Origin: an uncultured Lachnospiraceae bacterium | GTDB lineage: Bacteria; Bacillota; Clostridia; Lachnospirales; Lachnospiraceae | Length of the DNA stretch: 57,169 nt | Direction: 5' to 3' | Assembly (NCBI GenBank): GCA_902766825.1 | Contig: CACXFB010000048.1 | Span: 1-57,169 of the forward strand | Shown here: positions 34,409-44,158 of the stretch, piece by piece | Layout of the letters: each line of letters starts with the position of its first letter | Position numbering within the stretch: the stretch's first letter is position 1 | The notes under the pieces: model-generated | What the model saw: only the letters and a program-made list of their open reading frames with translations | What the model was told of the DNA's origin: nothing | The model's database searches: none | Program-made: the position numbers and the translations under genes

Positions 34409-36070
34409 ATGTCTGGTAAGAAAATTAAAAATTCAAAGTTAAAACTGCCGGTTGCATTACTTTTAACGGCCGTTATTTTAGGAATTGCATATTATGCAGT
34501 CTTTCCGGCACTGACACCTATATCACCGGGATTCTGGGTGTTTATTGCTATTGCGGTTGGATTGTTCGTCGTTATCTATACGGTGTTGTGCCTGCTTTTT
34601 GATAAGGTTGATATAATAAGCAACAAAAAGAGTCAGTCACTTATAATTAAAATACCGGTTGCAATAGGCGTCATTTCAATAATCATACTTATTATCGGTG
34701 GAATTATAAGTGCACCGTTGTTTAGAAGTTCAACATATGCAAAAGTGATGAAAGTTCAGGATTCTGAATTTGAAAAAGAGCTCCCTGAGACTGAAAATGT
34801 TTCGGATATTGCACTTATGGATTCAGAGTCTGCAGCTATTATAGGTAACAGAGCGATGGGAGAACTTACTAATCTTGTTTCACAGTTTGAAGTTTCACAG
34901 GTATACAGTCAGATTGATTACAACGGAAAGCCTATGAAGGTTGCACCTTTGGAATATGCTGATTTTTTCAAGTGGTTTAATAATAAAAATGATGGTATTC
35001 CGGGATACATTCTCGTGGATCCTATTAACAATACAGCTAAATATATTGAGACGGATAAAGCAATTAATTATTCGCCAAGTGCATATTTTAACAATAATTT
35101 ATACAGACATCTTCAGATGAAATATCCTAATAAGCTTTTCGGTAATTGCTATTTTGAGATAGATAACGAAGGAAATCCTTTCTGGATTTGTTCGGTAATG
35201 AAGCATGAGGCAGGATTGTTTGGTGCCGAAAATGTTGCCGGATGCGTAATAATGGATGCCTGTGACGGTACATGTCAGTATTATGATGTTGAGGATGTTC
35301 CTACATGGGTTGACATTGTATATAATGGTGACCTTATTCAGAAGCAGTACAACTGGTACGGAAATCTCAGTAACGGATTTATTAACTCTGTAATCGGTAA
35401 CAAGGGATGTAAGGTTGCAACAGATGATTACGGATATAAAGTAATGGACGGGGATGTATGGATATATACAGGTGTGACATCTGTTAATGGAGACCGTTCA
35501 AATATAGGATTTATTCTTGTTAATTCCAGAACAGGTGAATGCAAATACTTTAATGTTTCGGGAGCTGAGGAACATTCGGCTATGGCTGCAGCAGAAGGAG
35601 AAGTGCAGAACTTAGGATACGACGCATCATTTCCTTCACTTATCAATATTGCCGGTCAGCCGACATATATAATGGTTCTTAAGGACAACGGTGGTCTGGT
35701 AAAACAGTACGCTCTTGTTAATGTAAGCAAGTACAATGTTGTAGCAACTGCAACTACACAAAAGAATGTATTAAAAGAGTATAAGCAGCTGCTTAGGGAA
35801 AATGATCTTATTGATCCTCAGGTTGCTAAAAACGATCAGCTGTTTGATGAGATAACGGTAAACGATGTGCAGTTCGTGCTTGTTGATGGTGAGACAATAG
35901 TGTATATACGTGACGGTGCAAATAATATTTATAAACAGAATTTCAGTGAAAATGAGTCTCTTATAACTATAAGACAGGGTGACATGATTAAGGTATATTA
36001 TGATGAAAAGAGTGATATTACAACCATAACATCATTTGAAAAAACAATCGATTATTCTGATATTAACTAA
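34409..36070 (+). CDS. large membrane protein with outside domain, unknown function
   Basis: A 553-residue protein with three N-terminal membrane helices (about 12-33, 41-62, 80-103) and a 450-residue outside domain rich in Asn, Tyr and Asp. Recurrent short motifs such as G-N-C-Y-F-E-I-D and G-V-T-S-V-N-G suggest beta-structure repeats. No catalytic motif or anchor signal was recognised. GAAAGGAG precedes the ATG. It stands alone between the divergent bioY and the pfk gene, with a weak AT-rich leader. Confidence 0.8.
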   Translation: MSGKKIKNSKLKLPVALLLTAVILGIAYYAVFPALTPISPGFWVFIAIAVGLFVVIYTVLCLLFDKVDIISNKKSQSLIIKIPVAIGVISIIILIIGGIISAPLFRSSTYAKVMKVQDSEFEKELPETENVSDIALMDSESAAIIGNRAMGELTNLVSQFEVSQVYSQIDYNGKPMKVAPLEYADFFKWFNNKNDGIPGYILVDPINNTAKYIETDKAINYSPSAYFNNNLYRHLQMKYPNKLFGNCYFEIDNEGNPFWICSVMKHEAGLFGAENVAGCVIMDACDGTCQYYDVEDVPTWVDIVYNGDLIQKQYNWYGNLSNGFINSVIGNKGCKVATDDYGYKVMDGDVWIYTGVTSVNGDRSNIGFILVNSRTGECKYFNVSGAEEHSAMAAAEGEVQNLGYDASFPSLINIAGQPTYIMVLKDNGGLVKQYALVNVSKYNVVATATTQKNVLKEYKQLLRENDLIDPQVAKNDQLFDEITVNDVQFVLVDGETIVYIRDGANNIYKQNFSENESLITIRQGDMIKVYYDEKSDITTITSFEKTIDYSDIN

Positions 36071-36076
36071 TTAAAT

Positions 36077-36105
36077 TTGTTTTAGAAGATTTTTTGCTGT
36101 ATAAT
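36077..36105 (+). promoter_or_regulatory. pfkA promoter
   Basis: TTGTTT (36077-36082), 17-bp spacer, TATAAT (36100-36105). The large palindrome that follows starts one base after the -10 box. Confidence 0.6.
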
Positions 36106-36153
36106 AAATGTCATTGTTTGCGATATAACGATTATATCGTTGCAATGGCATTT
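36106..36153 (+). promoter_or_regulatory. large two-part palindrome at the pfkA transcription start
   Basis: The outer arms AAATGTCATTG (36106-36116) and CAATGGCATTT (36143-36153) match with one G-U. The inner arms CGATATAA (36121-36128) and TTATATCG (36132-36139) match exactly. It can be an RNA hairpin, a terminator for the upstream gene (a TTTTATTT stretch overlaps and follows its right arm) or an operator for pfkA. Confidence 0.6.
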
Positions 36154-36176
36154 TATTTAGAATTGGAGAAATACTT

Positions 36177-37151
36177 ATGAAACAGATAAAAAAGATAGCA
36201 CTTCTTACAAGCGGAGGAGATGCACCAGGAATGAATTCAGCGGTCAGAGCGGTTGTGTTTGCCGCAAAAAACTGTGGGATTGAAGTAACAGGTGTTTTAA
36301 GAGGATATGAAGGTCTTATTGACTGGGAGACTATTCCACTTGGAACTGATGATGTAAGAAACATTAACAATCAGGGAGGAACGGTTCTTTTTACAAGCCG
36401 TAGCGAAAGATTCCTTGAAAAGAAATACAGAGAACAGGCTGCAAGAAATCTTAAAGAGCATGATATAGATGCTGTTGTGGCAATCGGTGGAGACGGAACC
36501 CTTCATGGAGCTATTGAATTTAAAAAAGAAGGATGTAATATTATCTGCATTCCGGGAACTATTGACCGAGATGTTGCATGTACAGAATATACACTTGGAT
36601 TTGATACGGCAGCCAATACTGCAATGAAGGCAATTGACAGTATAAGAGATTCTTCTGTGTCACACGGAAGATGTTCGGTTGTCGAGGTAATGGGAAGAAA
36701 AAGAGGTTATATTGCACTTTGGGCAGGAATGGCAACTTCTGCAGATGCAATTGTTCTTCCTGAAAAATGGGACGGCAACTATGATTCGGTTACCGATGCA
36801 ATTAAGAAAAGACATGAAAACGGCAGAAACAGTTATCTGGTTGTTGTGGCAGAAGGAGTTACTGATGCACCGGCACTTGCTAAGATGATACGCGAAAAGA
36901 CCGGCATTGAATCAAGAGTGTCTGTACTTGGATATATTCAAAGAGGAGGACAGCCATCGGCTAAGGACAGAATGTACGGTTCCTTGATGGGAGCATTTGC
37001 CGTTGAGCTTTTAAAAGAGGGGAAGGAGAACAGAATAGTTGCAATTAAAAATGATCTTCTTATAGATTTTGGTCTTGATGAAGCATTAGATATACATAAC
37101 AACAGTCTTGATTCATTCCAGTATCAGCTGAGTTTGATGCTTTCGGAGTAA
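36177..37151 (+). CDS. pfkA: ATP-dependent 6-phosphofructokinase
   Basis: A 324-residue glycolytic enzyme that phosphorylates fructose 6-phosphate to the 1,6-bisphosphate. The nucleotide motif T-S-G-G-D-A-P-G-M-N, the I-G-G-D-G-T-L segment and the catalytic P-G-T-I-D-R-D loop are all present. Gly-Asp-Gly (G-G-D-G-T) rather than Gly-Asp-Asp indicates ATP rather than pyrophosphate use. Length is standard for bacterial PfkA. Confidence 0.96.
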   Translation: MKQIKKIALLTSGGDAPGMNSAVRAVVFAAKNCGIEVTGVLRGYEGLIDWETIPLGTDDVRNINNQGGTVLFTSRSERFLEKKYREQAARNLKEHDIDAVVAIGGDGTLHGAIEFKKEGCNIICIPGTIDRDVACTEYTLGFDTAANTAMKAIDSIRDSSVSHGRCSVVEVMGRKRGYIALWAGMATSADAIVLPEKWDGNYDSVTDAIKKRHENGRNSYLVVVAEGVTDAPALAKMIREKTGIESRVSVLGYIQRGGQPSAKDRMYGSLMGAFAVELLKEGKENRIVAIKNDLLIDFGLDEALDIHNNSLDSFQYQLSLMLSE

Positions 37152-37178
37152 TAAGGTTTTTTGTGATTAGTAACACAG

Positions 37179-37207
37179 TTGATAATAAAGTGCAAATTTG
37201 GTAAAAT
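37179..37207 (+). promoter_or_regulatory. promoter of the SH3/TPEPT-glpK unit
   Basis: TTGATA (37179-37184), 17-bp spacer, TAAAAT (37202-37207). A small palindrome around ATGCAATTTGCAT lies just downstream. Confidence 0.6.
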
Positions 37208-37278
37208 AATTGTGTATGCAATTTGCATGTTACATATTATATATGTATTATTGGTAACAAGATAACAGGAGAGAAAAA

Positions 37279-37986
37279 ATGGACAAAGACACAAAGAAAA
37301 ACATAATAGCGGTTACAATTATTATTGTGTTGTTTCTTGCTATTATTACAGTTGCTTTGATGATGGTAAAGGGTGTTGATAAGTTTAGTTTTTCTTTAGG
37401 AAACGGACGAGGACAGGAGACAAGAAAACCTGCTGAAGTCGCACAGGAAAATGAGGATGAATCAACCGCATCTCCAACAGATGAAGCAACCAAAGAACCA
37501 ACTAAGGAGCCGACACAGGAACCTACAAAGGATCCTTTTGACGGAAAGTATACTTTTGCAGAGCTTGATAAACAGATGTATGCAAAAAGCGGTGTAAATG
37601 TCAGACTTGAACCGCATAAGGACGGTGAGAAGATAGGACATCTTACAACTAATGATAAGGTAAAGGTTACAGGTCAGTGCAACGAAACAAGCTGGTATCG
37701 TATAGAATATGATAATCAGACGGCATATGTAAGTAACAATTATCTTACAGATAATGAGGTTGTTATAACACAAGAACCAACTAAGGAACCGACACCGGAA
37801 CCGACACCGGAACCAACCAAAGAACCAACCAAGGAACCGACACCGGAGCCAACCGTGGAGCCGACACCAGAGCCAACAAAAGAGCCGGAACCAACTAAGG
37901 AAGCACAGCCTCAGGATGAACAGCCGGCACAGGACGATACAACTTCTGAAACAGATAATGACAATGCAGGTGCAGATGGACAGTAG
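37279..37986 (+). CDS. SH3 domain surface protein with TPEPT/KEPT repeats
   Basis: A 235-residue membrane-anchored protein. It has one helix (about 9-31), a Thr/Glu/Pro stretch (about 65-88), a bacterial SH3 domain (about 94-158, with V-N-V-R-L-E-P and the W-Y-R-I-E-Y-D strand) and a C-terminal low-complexity tail of T-P-E-P-T and T-K-E-P-T repeats (about 165-215). SH3b domains bind peptidoglycan peptides or other wall components. It is 7 bp upstream of glpK, in one operon. A functional link to glycerol use is not obvious. Confidence 0.88.
   Translation: MDKDTKKNIIAVTIIIVLFLAIITVALMMVKGVDKFSFSLGNGRGQETRKPAEVAQENEDESTASPTDEATKEPTKEPTQEPTKDPFDGKYTFAELDKQMYAKSGVNVRLEPHKDGEKIGHLTTNDKVKVTGQCNETSWYRIEYDNQTAYVSNNYLTDNEVVITQEPTKEPTPEPTPEPTKEPTKEPTPEPTVEPTPEPTKEPEPTKEAQPQDEQPAQDDTTSETDNDNAGADGQ
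37773..37899 (+). repeat. degenerate 12-18 bp tandem repeats coding for TPEPT
   Basis: Short units such as ACACCGGAACCG and ACTAAGGAACCA repeat about ten times in the SH3 protein gene. Copy number may vary between strains through slippage. Confidence 0.8.
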
Positions 37987-37993
37987 GTAGTGT

Positions 37994-39478
37994 ATGAAAG
38001 AATATATAATGGCATTGGATCAGGGAACTACAAGTTCCAGGTGTATATTGTTTGATAAGTCGGGCAATATATGCAGTATGGCACAAAAAGAGTTTACACA
38101 GATTTATCCCCAGCCGGGATGGGTTGAACATAATCCAAAAGAGATAATTTCAACCCAGTTCGAAGTAGCAAGAATGGCTATGAGAAAAATATATGCCACG
38201 GCTGAAAATATATGCAGTATCGGAATAACCAATCAAAGAGAGACTACAGTAGTGTGGAATAAGAATACCGGAGAGCCGGTGTATAACGCTATTGTGTGGC
38301 AGTGCAGGAGAAGCGCAGACAGAATCAAAGGTATGGACGAGACTGTAAAAGAGGCAATCAGGAATAAGACAGGTCTTGTTCCTGATGCTTATTTTAGCGC
38401 CTCTAAGATAGAATGGATTCTTGATAATGTAGAGGGTGCAAGGCAGATGGCGCAAAACGGGGAATTGCTGTTTGGTACGATTGATACATGGATTGTATGG
38501 AATCTGACAAAAGGTAAGTTGCACATCACGGATTATACTAACGCATCAAGAACCATGCTTTTTGATATTAACAGACTTTGCTGGGACAATGAGCTTTTGG
38601 AATATTTTCATGTGCCACAAAGTATGCTCCCGACAGTTGTCAGCTCAAGCGATGTGTATGGAGTTACTGATAAAGAGATACTCGGGGATGAGATTGTTAT
38701 CTCGGGAATTGCCGGAGATCAGCAGGCTGCACTTTTCGGACAGTGCTGTTTTGAAGAAGGCGATGCCAAGAATACTTACGGAACGGGTTGTTTCCTTTTG
38801 ATTAACACAGGAGATAAAAGAATAGAGTCAAAACACGGACTTGTTACGACACTTGCAGCAGGAACAAATGCAGATAAGCCACAGTATGCACTTGAAGGAA
38901 GTGTATTTATAGGAGGAGCTGCCATTCAGTGGCTAAGAGATGAGATGAAACTGATAGATAATGCTGCTGATTCTTTGATTTGTGCAAGAGCTGTTGATGA
39001 TACGGCAGGAGTATATATTGTGCCGGCATTTACCGGACTTGGAGCTCCTTACTGGAAGCCATATTGCAAAGGAACGGTAACAGGAATAACAAGAGGTTGT
39101 ACAAAAAATCACTTTGTAAGAGCAACACTGGAATCTGTAGCTTATCATAGCAATGATCTTATTAAGGCAATGAAAGAGGATGCAGCTGGCGGTATAAATT
39201 CTCTACGTGTGGATGGAGGAGCTTGTGCAAATGATTTTCTGATGCAGTTTCAGGCTGATATAAGTGAGACAACAGTTGTAAGACCGTCATGCATAGAGAC
39301 AACAGCTCTTGGTGCGGCTTATCTTGCGGGACTTGCAACAGGATATTATGAAAGCACGCAGGATATAAGAATGAATGCCAGTGTTAACAAATCATTTATT
39401 CCTGCCATGGAAAAGGATAAAAGACAGGAACTTCTATCAGGATGGGACAAAGCCATTAATTGTGCACTGTCTTATTAA
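37994..39478 (+). CDS. glpK: glycerol kinase
   Basis: A 494-residue cytoplasmic FGGY-family kinase that makes glycerol 3-phosphate. It has [10 protein letters not shown] near the start, T-N-Q-R-E-T-T, the Y-F-S-A-S-K loop, [10 protein letters not shown] and the C-terminal [13 protein letters not shown] signature. No glpF or glpD lies beside it in this window. Confidence 0.96.
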   Translation: MKEYIMALDQGTTSSRCILFDKSGNICSMAQKEFTQIYPQPGWVEHNPKEIISTQFEVARMAMRKIYATAENICSIGITNQRETTVVWNKNTGEPVYNAIVWQCRRSADRIKGMDETVKEAIRNKTGLVPDAYFSASKIEWILDNVEGARQMAQNGELLFGTIDTWIVWNLTKGKLHITDYTNASRTMLFDINRLCWDNELLEYFHVPQSMLPTVVSSSDVYGVTDKEILGDEIVISGIAGDQQAALFGQCCFEEGDAKNTYGTGCFLLINTGDKRIESKHGLVTTLAAGTNADKPQYALEGSVFIGGAAIQWLRDEMKLIDNAADSLICARAVDDTAGVYIVPAFTGLGAPYWKPYCKGTVTGITRGCTKNHFVRATLESVAYHSNDLIKAMKEDAAGGINSLRVDGGACANDFLMQFQADISETTVVRPSCIETTALGAAYLAGLATGYYESTQDIRMNASVNKSFIPAMEKDKRQELLSGWDKAINCALSY

Positions 39479-39484
39479 AAATTT

Positions 39485-40174
39485 TTAATGACTGTTTTTA
39501 GAGCGCCATTTTATAGCTTCATCGCGGTATTTGTTAGCTGTGTCCATAAGCTGTGAATACTGAGATTTTATGCTGTCTATAATGGCGTCTTTTTCATTTA
39601 TTGTTTTGTGATATTTCTGTGCAGCCATGGCATCTGCCTCATCTGCCGTAAAAAGTCTTGTGGTGACGTCTTTGTCATCTATAAGTATTATTCCGCAACT
39701 GTTGCCGGCACACGCATATATGTAGAGGCATTTTTCACAGCTTAAAACCTTGAATGCAGGAATAGTCTTAATGGGCGCGGTTACGTTGATGTCACTGCGA
39801 GATGACAAAGGAAAAGAACATTTAATGATGTATGTGCGATCAAGTGGGGAAAATGATATATAAACAAGCACAAGAGTATTGTTGTAACTTGTGATAAAGG
39901 GCATCGGATTGAAAGAATCATCTAAAAGACTAACCGTGTATAAAGGTGTTGTCTGTGAAATAGAGCTTACGACAATATCCCCGATAGTGTTAACGTATGA
40001 ATAATAAATTGTAGCGTTAAATATTGTTGAGGTAAGATTGTAAGAGTAGTCCTTTTTAAGATAATATGTGCGTCCACCACCTGAATTTCCCATAATGTTT
40101 TTCATAATTATGCTGTTGCCGGATGAATACAAAATAAGATTTCTATCTGTTCCGACAGAATATATATCTCCCAT
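39485..40174 (-). CDS. unknown protein with beta-rich body and C-terminal coiled coil
   Basis: A 229-residue soluble protein with no signal peptide. The first 160 residues are rich in Ser, Tyr, Ile and Asn with repeated short strands, suggesting a beta-propeller-like or beta-sandwich fold. Residues about 175-229 form a charged helix (coiled coil). The motif C-E-K-C near residue 148 is its only paired cysteine site besides a later single Cys. No family was recognised. AAGGGA precedes ATG. It is divergent from the Cys-rich gene at 40275 with a shared 100-bp promoter region, so the two may be related in function. Confidence 0.7.
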   Translation of the reverse strand: MGDIYSVGTDRNLILYSSGNSIIMKNIMGNSGGGRTYYLKKDYSYNLTSTIFNATIYYSYVNTIGDIVVSSISQTTPLYTVSLLDDSFNPMPFITSYNNTLVLVYISFSPLDRTYIIKCSFPLSSRSDINVTAPIKTIPAFKVLSCEKCLYIYACAGNSCGIILIDDKDVTTRLFTADEADAMAAQKYHKTINEKDAIIDSIKSQYSQLMDTANKYRDEAIKWRSKNSH

Positions 40175-40274
40175 TTCATTCCCTTATTTTTTTATACTTA
40201 ATAAAAGTATATGTGTCACATCGTAAGGTAGAACATATAATGTAGTATACCAAAATAAGAAATGAGGGATTAGA

Positions 40275-41207
40275 ATGGCAAATTGTAAATCATGCGGATG
40301 TAAGAAAAACACCGCCAGACTTGTCAGCGAGGGTGCGGGAAATGTGCAAAACAGTACCGGCAATAATCAGAATTGTTATGATGTATGCACCAACCCGGTT
40401 TACGGGACACCGGGAACGCTTGGTATTATGGCACCGCTTATATATGACGAGATTGGAGTCAATCTTTGTACGACCTTTACTATAGATGAGGAAACACCTG
40501 TTTCTGAGCAGTTTCCTACGGCGACAAATGCTGCGGTGAGGGTAATCGGCCTTGATTATACCAATGGTGCCACGGGCGTTACGGTGGAAAACATCAGTAC
40601 AAGACCTAATTGTTATCTTGTAACTTTAACTGATATTACAGTGCAGTTTGAAATGAAGCTATATGATGAATGCTGCAGATATTTAGGTACACTGTACCCT
40701 GAGGCTGTATATCTTCCTTCCGATACAACTGCAGCTACTTACAACGAGGACACTAATCCATCGTCTGTTGAGATGGAGATTTTTGCGCCATACGGTACGG
40801 CAGTGGAAATTACTACTGTAGCAGAAGAAACAGTATATACACCGGTAGTCAATTCTATCAGCTTATCAACAACCAACAATTTTGTGACTCAGGGAATAAA
40901 TATGTATGCACTTCCAAAACTTTTGGATTTTGATTATACGGATAATACTATAACAGTAGGACTTACACTTGTTGTTAACAGCCTGTATTTTGCAGGTTAT
41001 ATGGTTCCTACAACAGGAAGAATCCAGACACCGAAAGGAAGTATTGTACCGGATGAAGATACGGATTGTATGCAGTTTGTTGAGGGTGATCTGTTAAATC
41101 TTGCGATTAAGCCACTTTCCTTAGGGGACGGCTGTGGATGCAATAACAGCACAGACATGAAAAATGATTGTACACAGAATAGTTGTACGGGGAATATTTT
41201 CGGATAA
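40275..41207 (+). CDS. unknown protein with Cys-rich ends
   Basis: A 310-residue protein with clusters of cysteine at both ends (C-K-S-C-G-C-K-K near the start and C-G-C-N-N then D-C-T-Q-N-S-C near the end) and a central beta-rich, Thr-rich body without charge clusters. No signal peptide or membrane helix is present. The layout recalls self-assembling coat or shell proteins cross-linked by disulfides, but no family was recognised and this is speculation. An AT-rich leader with TATAAT near 40235 precedes it and a two-way terminator follows. Confidence 0.7.
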   Translation: MANCKSCGCKKNTARLVSEGAGNVQNSTGNNQNCYDVCTNPVYGTPGTLGIMAPLIYDEIGVNLCTTFTIDEETPVSEQFPTATNAAVRVIGLDYTNGATGVTVENISTRPNCYLVTLTDITVQFEMKLYDECCRYLGTLYPEAVYLPSDTTAATYNEDTNPSSVEMEIFAPYGTAVEITTVAEETVYTPVVNSISLSTTNNFVTQGINMYALPKLLDFDYTDNTITVGLTLVVNSLYFAGYMVPTTGRIQTPKGSIVPDEDTDCMQFVEGDLLNLAIKPLSLGDGCGCNNSTDMKNDCTQNSCTGNIFG

Positions 41208-41229
41208 GGAAATTAGATATATAAAATAA

Positions 41230-41256
41230 AAAAGGGCTACATAAAACAGCCCTTTT
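41230..41256. terminator. bidirectional terminator
   Basis: AAAAGGGCT (41230-41238) and AGCCCTTTT (41248-41256) are exact inverted repeats with A-rich and T-rich flanks. It serves the Cys-rich gene on the plus strand and trkH on the minus strand. Confidence 0.9.
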
Positions 41257-41265
41257 ATTATTTTA

Positions 41266-42735
41266 TTAAATTGTCTTTTTGTGTTTTCCGGAGAAAAATA
41301 ATTCTTTTATTACTGAAGGATGGAAGAGAATAAGCATTGGGAAAAGCTCGAGTCTTCCAAGTAACATATCAAACATCATTACATATTTTGAAAATGCACT
41401 AAAGTGTGCAAAATTCTTAGTAGGTCCGACCATGTTAAGACCAGGACCGATGTTGTTGATGGTTGCTGCAATTGCAGTAAAGTTGGTCGTTAAATCCTTA
41501 CCCTCAAATGAGATAAGGAAAACCGAAAGTGAAAACATCATTATAAATGTTATAAAGTAAACATTGGTCGAACGAAGCACGTCGTGTTCGATAGGCTTTG
41601 AGTCTATGTTGATTTTCTTGATAGACTTTGGATGGATATAGGAATGAAGTTCTTTAAATATTGTCTTTACCGTAATTATAAATCTTGATACCTTAATTCC
41701 TCCGCCGGTACTTCCTGCACAGGCACCGATAAACATAAGCATTACAAGCACAGTCTTAGCTGTCTGATTCCACTGGTCAAAGTCAACGGTTGAAAAACCT
41801 GTGGTTGTCATGATTGATGCAACCTGAAATGAAGAGTGGCGAAGTGTTGTGAAGAAGCCTGCGGCTTTGGTGTATGTCTGTGTGCAGATGATTGTTACGG
41901 ATGTGATGATGATAATAAAATACCATCTGATTTCTTCCATCGCCAATGTTTTTTTCCATTTTTTAAGAAGAATAAAATAGTAGGCGTTGAAGTTAACACC
42001 GAACAATATCATGAATATTGTAACAACCCATTGGATGTATGCGTTATAACCGCCTATACTGTCGTTTTTTATACCGAAACCTCCGGTACCTGCTGTACCA
42101 AATGAAGTGTTAAGAGCATCTATAAAAGGTGCGCCACCAAGAAGAAGAAGCACAACTTCAATTACTGTAAGAGCAAAGTATATTATATACAACAGTTGTG
42201 CCGTATATTTTATCTTTGGAACAAGCTTTCCTACGGAAGGGCCGGGACTCTCTGCTCTCATGAGGTTGATGTTGGAACCTCCGCTAAGAGGGATTATCGC
42301 AAGAAGGAATACAAGAACGCCCATACCTCCGATCCAGTGGGTAAAACTTCTCCACAATGTCGAACAATTGCTAAGTGCCTCAACATCGTCAAGTATGCTG
42401 GCACCTGTAGTCGTAAATCCGGATACTGTCTCAAAAAGAGCATTTGTAAAGTTAGGAATGTCACCGTTTAAAACAAATGGAAGAGAGCCAAATATACTTA
42501 GTAAAATCCAACTAAGAGCCGTTGTAATACAACCCTCTTTAAGATAAAAAGTAAAATTGGTCGGTTTTTTTACAGTAAATATAAATCCTATGACAAAGCA
42601 CAGGACAGATACGATGAAGAATGAGAGACCTTCGACCTCTCCGAAAATAATTGCCATTATTATCGGGAGAATCATAAGTGCAGCCTCAATCTTAAGAACC
42701 TGTCCTAGAAGGTATACAATAACTTTTTTGTTCAT
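41266..42735 (-). CDS. trkH: Trk/Ktr potassium uptake channel subunit
   Basis: A 489-residue membrane protein that conducts K+ (or Na+-coupled K+) uptake. It has TrkH/KtrB-type repeated selectivity-filter segments such as T-T-T-G-A-S-I and the following S-F-T-H-W-I-G-G-M-G, A-G-T-G-G-F-G, T-T-T-G-F-S-T and the final G-P-G-L-N region. Residue 1 is put at ATG 42735 from family alignment; an in-frame GTG at 42753 overlaps the trkA end and cannot be excluded. Neither has an ideal ribosome site, so translation may be coupled to trkA. Confidence 0.93.
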   Translation of the reverse strand: MNKKVIVYLLGQVLKIEAALMILPIIMAIIFGEVEGLSFFIVSVLCFVIGFIFTVKKPTNFTFYLKEGCITTALSWILLSIFGSLPFVLNGDIPNFTNALFETVSGFTTTGASILDDVEALSNCSTLWRSFTHWIGGMGVLVFLLAIIPLSGGSNINLMRAESPGPSVGKLVPKIKYTAQLLYIIYFALTVIEVVLLLLGGAPFIDALNTSFGTAGTGGFGIKNDSIGGYNAYIQWVVTIFMILFGVNFNAYYFILLKKWKKTLAMEEIRWYFIIIITSVTIICTQTYTKAAGFFTTLRHSSFQVASIMTTTGFSTVDFDQWNQTAKTVLVMLMFIGACAGSTGGGIKVSRFIITVKTIFKELHSYIHPKSIKKINIDSKPIEHDVLRSTNVYFITFIMMFSLSVFLISFEGKDLTTNFTAIAATINNIGPGLNMVGPTKNFAHFSAFSKYVMMFDMLLGRLELFPMLILFHPSVIKELFFSGKHKKTI

Positions 42736-42755
42736 AATATTTGTTCTTACCACCC

Positions 42756-44147
42756 TTATGCAAGTATTTCATTGATATCATTAAGACCGGTGTGTTTTGT
42801 GAATACAATTATTGAATCTCCGGTTTTAATTGTATCGGTACCATTAGGAATAATGATGTCACCGTCGCGGTTGATTGCGGCAATAAGAAGATTGTCCTTG
42901 GTTGTAATGTCCATAAGCTGTCTGTTTGTGAATACGCAGCTTTCATCAACAACGAATTCAATAGCTTCGGCCTTAAAATCAAATAAATGATACAGAGTCT
43001 CTATGTTGCTGTTCTTAGAGTTTTGCTTAGCACGCACATAAGCTATTATTGCTTCGGACGTAATATACTTTGGATAAATAACACTGTCAAGGTCAAGATA
43101 ATTGATTACATCCTTAAAGGTTATTCTGTTAATCTTGGTTATTGTCTTAGCATTTGAAATATGTTTAACATGCAAAGTAAGCATGATATTTTCTTCATCT
43201 ATTCCCGTTAAAGGCACAAATGACTGGGCATCAATAATACCTTCTTCCTTTAGAAGCTCTTCATCGGAACCGTCTCCGTTAATAATGATTGCCTTTGGAA
43301 GAAGACAGCTAAGTTCCTCGCACCTTGCCTTATTGGCTTCTATAATCTTAACTTCGATACCCATCGGAATCAACTGATTGGCAAGATAAAAAGCAGCTTT
43401 ACCACCGCCGATTATTATTGTGTTTTTAACCTGTTGGGTAGGGAAACCTATCTTTTTGAGAAGCTCTTTTTCGTTCTTCTTTGAAGTTGAAAATGATATT
43501 GCATCCGATGCATGAAGGATGAAATCACCGGAAGGAATATAGACCTCACCATCACGCTCAACTGCACAGATGAGGAATTTTACCGGTATCATTTTGCTTA
43601 CATCGGCAATTGTTTTTCCGTCCATGAAATGATTTTTTGGAAGTCTGAGCTTTATCATCTCAGCCTGGCCGTTGGAAAAAGTATTAACCTCAAGAGCTGT
43701 CGGAAGATATAAAAGTCTTGCAGCCTCATTTGCAGCCTCAAGTTCAGGATTAATTATCATGGCAAGTCCTAATTTCTCGCGAAGATAACCGGATTCCGCA
43801 CTGTATTCGGGATTGCGGACTCTTGCGATTGCGGCACATCCTGCCACCTGTTTTGCAATAGTACAGCACAAAAGATTAAGCTCGTCCGAATCGGTAAGGG
43901 CAATTAAAAGATCTGTCTGCTCTATGCCTGCTTCAATCTGGACGCTGTAGCTTGCTCCATTGCCGGCGATTCCCATAATGTCATATGTTCCAATCAAATC
44001 AGAAACAAGAGCAGCATTTTTATCAATGATGGTTATGTCATGTCCCTCATTACGAAGCTGCTCGATAAGTGTTGTACCTACTTTTCCGCATCCGATGATT
44101 ATGATGCGAAGTCCTGATTTGATATTGTTGTTCCTGCTGCCAAACAT
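42756..44147 (-). CDS. trkA: Trk potassium transporter regulatory subunit
   Basis: A 463-residue cytoplasmic NAD(H)-binding gating protein with two RCK units. Nucleotide motifs are I-I-I-G-C-G-K-V-G (about residue 16) and I-I-I-G-G-G-K-A-A (about 245), each followed by a TrkA-C domain. GGAGAA precedes ATG. It sits between the DtxR-type regulator gene and trkH on the minus strand in one operon. Confidence 0.95.
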   Translation of the reverse strand: MFGSRNNNIKSGLRIIIIGCGKVGTTLIEQLRNEGHDITIIDKNAALVSDLIGTYDIMGIAGNGASYSVQIEAGIEQTDLLIALTDSDELNLLCCTIAKQVAGCAAIARVRNPEYSAESGYLREKLGLAMIINPELEAANEAARLLYLPTALEVNTFSNGQAEMIKLRLPKNHFMDGKTIADVSKMIPVKFLICAVERDGEVYIPSGDFILHASDAISFSTSKKNEKELLKKIGFPTQQVKNTIIIGGGKAAFYLANQLIPMGIEVKIIEANKARCEELSCLLPKAIIINGDGSDEELLKEEGIIDAQSFVPLTGIDEENIMLTLHVKHISNAKTITKINRITFKDVINYLDLDSVIYPKYITSEAIIAYVRAKQNSKNSNIETLYHLFDFKAEAIEFVVDESCVFTNRQLMDITTKDNLLIAAINRDGDIIIPNGTDTIKTGDSIIVFTKHTGLNDINEILA

Positions 44148-44158
44148 TTTGATTCTCC

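Noticed and set aside
37773-37899. Short tandem repeats as a possible CRISPR or regulatory array
   Set aside because: They are in frame and code for TPEPT repeats in the SH3 protein; there are no spacers of constant length.
42107-42547. 146-codon plus-strand open frame
   Set aside because: Shadow of trkH; no ribosome binding site and no recognisable family.
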